A stretch of 64,000 nucleotides of DNA from Nevskia soli DSM 19509. GTDB taxonomy: Bacteria > Pseudomonadota > Gammaproteobacteria > Nevskiales > Nevskiaceae. The stretch's first letter is position 1, and each line of letters begins with the position of its first letter. The translations under genes were made by a program, and so were the position numbers. Under the pieces are notes generated by a model that was given only the letters and a program-made list of their open reading frames with translations, did not search any database and was not told the DNA's origin. This document shows positions 60,948-64,000 of this stretch, piece by piece. The stretch is from assembly GCF_000711955.1 (NCBI RefSeq), contig NZ_JONR01000021.1, forward strand, positions 1 through 64,000. The letters are read 5' to 3'.

Positions 60948-61937
60948 TTACGGAACACGCAGCGCATGCACGCTGAACAGCTGTCGCTCGTCCGTCCAGC
61001 ATGCCGCCGGAACATAACCGGCATCGCTGGCCAGCGCCTGGAACGAGGCGATGCTGTACTTGTACGAGTTCTCCGTGTGGATGCTCTCGCCCGCCTGGAA
61101 CTCGAAACGCGCGTTGCCGATGCGCACGCTCTGCGCGCCGCGGCTGACCAGGTGCATCTCGACCCGCCCCTCGGCCTCGTTCCAGCGCGCCGCATGTTCG
61201 AACTCGCCGATCCTGAAGTTGCCGCCCAGCTCGCGGTTGATGCGGCGCAGGAGATTCAGATTGAACTCCGCCGTCACGCCGGCCGCATCGTCGTAGGCCG
61301 CGTTGAGCACGCGCTCTTCCTTCTGCAGGTCCACGCCGACAATCATCACCGCGCCCGGCCCGAGGATCTCGCGGGTACGTGCGAGGAACACCGCCGCTTC
61401 CGGATGGGTGAAGTTGCCGATGGTCGAGCCGGGGAAGAAGCCGCCCAGTGCACCCGGCGCCGCCGAGGCGGCAGCGGGCAGGGCGAAGTTCTGCGTGTAG
61501 TCCGCGCATACCGGCGCGATGCGCAGCCCGGGGAAGGCGCGCGCCACGCCGGCCGCGCCGGCGAGCAGATGCTTGCGCGAAATATCCACCGGCACGTAGG
61601 AGAACGGCTGTTCCAGCCGCGACAGGATCAGGCCCACCTTGCTGGCCGAGCCGGCGCCGAACTCCACCAGGCTGGCCTGCGGGCCGAGTAGCGCGGCGAT
61701 AGCAGGGGCCTGCTCGTCGAGGATGCGCAGCTCGGTGCGCGTCAGGTAATACTCGGGCAGCTTGCAGATGCGGTCGAACAGCACCGAACCCGCCGCGTCG
61801 TAGAAGAATTTACAAGGCAGGGTCTTCTGCGTGGCGGAGAGCCCGGCGACCACCGCCGCCTCGAATTCCTCCAGCGTCGGTTCCAGATCCTGCAGCTGCT
61901 GTACCCCGAGTTGAGCCGTTGCTGCTTGAGCGTTCAT
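60948..61937 (-). CDS. egtD: L-histidine N-alpha-methyltransferase EgtD
   Basis: 329 residues. Trimethylates histidine to hercynine with SAM in ergothioneine synthesis. Family blocks: PCKFFYDAAGSVLFDRICKL, PEYYLTRTELRIL, the SAM site LVEFGAGSASKVGLILSRL, VPVDISRKHLL, FFPGSTIGNFTHPEAAVFL and VGVDLQKEERVLNAAYDD, and the C-terminal ENSYKYSIASF. ATG 61937 overlaps the egtB stop by 4 bp (ATGA), so the two genes are coupled. Confidence 0.94.
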   Translation of the reverse strand: MNAQAATAQLGVQQLQDLEPTLEEFEAAVVAGLSATQKTLPCKFFYDAAGSVLFDRICKLPEYYLTRTELRILDEQAPAIAALLGPQASLVEFGAGSASKVGLILSRLEQPFSYVPVDISRKHLLAGAAGVARAFPGLRIAPVCADYTQNFALPAAASAAPGALGGFFPGSTIGNFTHPEAAVFLARTREILGPGAVMIVGVDLQKEERVLNAAYDDAAGVTAEFNLNLLRRINRELGGNFRIGEFEHAARWNEAEGRVEMHLVSRGAQSVRIGNARFEFQAGESIHTENSYKYSIASFQALASDAGYVPAACWTDERQLFSVHALRVP

Positions 61938-63199
61938 ACATCCTCCGCAAGGCGGAAGCCACTGAATTGCCAGCGTGCAGCTGGAGGAAAGAAATTGCGA
62001 TACGTCGGCCGCGCATGGCCCGGCGGCGTGGCGCAGGACCGTCCGCGCAACACCATCTGGTTGACCATGAACTTGCCGTTGTACTCGCCCACCGCGCCCG
62101 GTGCCACGCGGAAGCCGGGGTAGGGCAGGTAGGCGCTGCCGGTCCACTCCCATACATCCTGCGTGAAGCCATCGGCGAGCGGACGCGGATGGACGCGAAT
62201 CTGTTGATCCTGCTGCGCCTTCACGCCGCCGTGCAGGCGGCTCGCCACTTCCCATTCCTGCTCGGTGGGCAGGCGCTTGTGCGCCCAGGCGGCATAGGCG
62301 CAAGCCTCGTAGTAGCTGACGTGGCAGACCGGCTCGTCGTGGCGCAGCGGCGCATCGCCGTGCAGGGTATAGCTGATCCATGCGCCGTCCCGCTGTTCCC
62401 AGTACATCGGTGCCTGCCAGCCCTCGGCCTGCACCGTGGCCCAGCCGTCGGACAGCCACAACCCGGCGCGGCGGTAGCCGCCGTCATCGATGAATTCGAG
62501 ATACTCGCCGACGCTGACCGGGCGGCTGGCGATGCGCAATGCTTGCAGCAACGCCTGGTGCCGCGGCATCTCGTTGTCGAAGGAGAAGCCGTCGCCGTCG
62601 TGGCCGATGTCGTGGATGCCGCCGGGAATGTCGAGCCAGCGCAGCGCCGGCGCGGACCGCTGCGCCGGAGTTGCAGCCGCCGCACTGTAAACGGGATGTA
62701 GCGGATTGATCGAGAAGGCGTGCTTGATGTCGGTGACGAGCAGTTCCTGGTGTTGCTGCTCGTGATTCAATCCCAGTTCCACCAGCGCGGCGATCGTCGG
62801 CGTGTTCTGTTCCAGCAACGCGCCCATCGCCGCATCCACATGCGCGCGGTACGCCGTGATCTCGTCCGCCGTCGGCCGCGTCAGCATGCCGCGCGAGGCA
62901 CGGGCGATGCGCACACCCACCGCTTCGTAATAGGAATTGAACAGGTGGCTGAAGCGTTGGTGGAACACGCGGTAGCCGGGCTGGTGCGGCAGCAGCAGGA
63001 AGGTCTCGAAGAACCAGGTCGTGTGCGCGCGATGCCACTTGGCCGGGCTCGCGTCCGGCATGGACTGCACTTGCTGGTCCTCCGGCGACAGTCGCGCGGC
63101 GAGGGCCTCGGTGCGGGCGCGCACCGCGTGGTAGCGCTCGCGCAAGACCGCGCCGGAGACGCGCAAGGCTGGACCTGGTTGGAGCTTCCCTGCGTCCAT
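61934..63199 (-). CDS. egtB: Ergothioneine sulfoxide synthase EgtB
   Basis: 421 residues from ATG 63199. Non-haem iron enzyme that joins hercynine to cysteine or gamma-Glu-Cys with oxygen. N-terminal DinB domain with iron ligands His in WHRAHTTWFFETFLL and the pair in NHEQQHQELLVTD; C-terminal formylglycine-generating-enzyme-like domain with HVSYYEACAYAAWAHKRLPT, VWEWTGSAYLPYPGF and the final GFRLAEDV. Overlaps egtD. Together they need an EgtE-type lyase, not seen here. Preceded by a DUF427 gene 16 bp upstream. Confidence 0.94.
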   Translation of the reverse strand: MDAGKLQPGPALRVSGAVLRERYHAVRARTEALAARLSPEDQQVQSMPDASPAKWHRAHTTWFFETFLLLPHQPGYRVFHQRFSHLFNSYYEAVGVRIARASRGMLTRPTADEITAYRAHVDAAMGALLEQNTPTIAALVELGLNHEQQHQELLVTDIKHAFSINPLHPVYSAAAATPAQRSAPALRWLDIPGGIHDIGHDGDGFSFDNEMPRHQALLQALRIASRPVSVGEYLEFIDDGGYRRAGLWLSDGWATVQAEGWQAPMYWEQRDGAWISYTLHGDAPLRHDEPVCHVSYYEACAYAAWAHKRLPTEQEWEVASRLHGGVKAQQDQQIRVHPRPLADGFTQDVWEWTGSAYLPYPGFRVAPGAVGEYNGKFMVNQMVLRGRSCATPPGHARPTYRNFFPPAARWQFSGFRLAEDV

Positions 63200-63215
63200 G
63201 TTGGAGTTTCCGGGT

Positions 63216-63497
63216 CTACTTGACCTTGACGCCCCGCCAGAACGCGATCCGGTCCTTGATCTGCGCGGCGGCATCGGACGGTGTCGGGTAATACCAGGCG
63301 GCATCCTTGCTCTCGCTGCCGTTGGCGGCAACGGTGTAGTAATGCGCCGTTCCCTTCCAGTGGCAGACGGTGGTGGTATCGCTGGGTTTGAGGTAATCGG
63401 CATTGACCGATTCCACCGGGAAATAGTGATTTCCCTCGACGACGACGGTGTCGTCGGATTCCGCGATCACTACCCCATTCCAGACTGCGGTGGTCAT
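63216..63497 (-). CDS. DUF427 domain protein
   Basis: 93 residues, a complete single-domain DUF427: AVWNGVVIAESDDTVVVEGN, HYFPVESVNADYLKPSDTTT, VCHWKGTAHYYTVAANG and the Trp/Tyr-rich AAWYYPTPSDAA. The Cys/His in CHWKG are the most conserved residues of the family. Function is not known; it is often found near redox or thiol genes. Only 16 bp before egtB, so probably in the ergothioneine operon. Confidence 0.9.
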   Translation of the reverse strand: MTTAVWNGVVIAESDDTVVVEGNHYFPVESVNADYLKPSDTTTVCHWKGTAHYYTVAANGSESKDAAWYYPTPSDAAAQIKDRIAFWRGVKVK

Positions 63498-63831
63498 TGC
63501 TGCCTCCTGCTTGGCCGCCGATCCGCGTCAGCCCTTGAAGGCGGGCCGTGGGCGGATCGTGGGTTCCTGCTGATGTCGGCGGGTGCGGCGAGAGTATCGC
63601 CGGGCCAGCTCCTCTGGATTATCGGACCGGGTCGTATGCCGAACTATGACCGGCGGTCCGGCGCATATGTTCAATCGTACGACGGATCGGTACCGCAACC
63701 CGATTCATGGAGGCGGCCCGCGGGATTGCAAGGGGGCCGCGAACGGCACCGGATTGGCCCGTGGCAGCCCTTGCCCGGAAAGCGCCGTGCGCTTGCCGGG
63801 CGACCGTCCGGCCGCCTTCCCGGCCGTTTCG

Positions 63832-64000
63832 CTATTCCGGTGCGCTGACCTGCACCTTCGACTGCTGCAGCCCGGCGATATGCACCTTGTGCTTGGGCTC
63901 GAAGTTGGGGCAGGGCCACATGCCGGCCTTCATTTTTTTCAGCTCCTCGGCGTCGTGGAAATCGCGGTAGGGCGTGAGGTCGAGGGTATCGGGCACCCGG
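63832..64000 (-). CDS. C-terminal part of an unknown gene, cut by window end
   Basis: The last 55 residues of a minus-strand gene end at 63832 with a TAG stop (QQSKVQVSAPE). They contain TLDLTPYRDFHDAEELKKMK and AGMWPCPNFEPKHKVHIAGL. The gene continues beyond 64000. GC-rich coding pattern and an in-frame stop support it, but I do not recognise the family. The stretch 63498-63831 between it and the DUF427 gene has no other gene. Confidence 0.6.
   Translation of the reverse strand, partial: RVPDTLDLTPYRDFHDAEELKKMKAGMWPCPNFEPKHKVHIAGLQQSKVQVSAPE

Overview
The window is GC-rich (my impression is about 63-66 %, with one clearly AT-richer patch at 51.6-54.4 kb) and looks like the chromosome of a betaproteobacterium. 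A Rhodocyclales/Sterolibacterium-like host is my best guess, from the birA-coaX pair, plsY, egtBD, rlpA and the DUF1302/DUF1329/MMPL steroid- and hydrocarbon-type genes. The species cannot be fixed from the sequence alone.

About 265-41160 is a roughly 40.9-kb genomic island inserted in the 5' end of a ROK sugar-kinase gene. The displaced original start (MSQPPELRIGIDLGGT, 226-285) lies left of the island. On the right, the kinase continues intact from a new, AT-richer start (41107) that the island itself supplied. A P4-type integrase (463-1818) sits at the left end and a second small tyrosine recombinase (39890-40513) near the right end.

The island cargo reads as one catabolic programme. It comprises: a fused coenzyme-B12 isobutyryl-CoA mutase (icmF, 2008-5274) with a divergent AraC regulator; a thiolase/acyl-CoA ligase/TPR/MMPL operon (6826-13367); a broken 4-hydroxybutyryl-CoA-dehydratase-like gene; a four-subunit ATP-dependent ketone carboxylase of the acetophenone/acetone carboxylase family (14992-21894); an AcoR-GAF sensor kinase with a FixJ/NarL-type response regulator (22070-25334); an envelope module of DUF1329, MMPL, YCF48/BNR, DUF1302 and DUF1329 proteins (25741-34364); an SDR and two unknown genes (34403-37103); and an acetoacetyl-CoA-synthetase-type ligase (37577-39610). 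Four units start behind the same palindrome, TAGGGAAATCCCTA-like, each followed 18 bp later by a CTAATTG-like -10. This defines a regulon inside the island. The inferred chemistry is secondary alcohol to ketone (SDR), carboxylation to a beta-keto acid, CoA activation, thiolysis, and B12-dependent rearrangement of the branched acyl-CoA.

The region 41107-51103 is backbone: ROK kinase, DUF4394 lipoprotein, M61 peptidase, GIY-YIG protein, PlsY, BirA, CoaX, MsrA and M20 peptidase. It is littered with a covarying hairpin repeat, one copy of which lies in frame inside birA. tRNA-Thr (51524-51599) borders a small AT-rich insert (51613-54355) with an HslV-like Ntn-hydrolase, a small membrane protein, a RusA-like protein and a coiled-coil membrane protein. 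This is a possible conflict or defence locus.

The region 54.5-64 kb returns to backbone: small exported proteins, RlpA, a Tat-exported phospholipase C, a HemD-like protein, an egtB-egtD ergothioneine operon with a DUF427 gene, and a gene cut by the window end.
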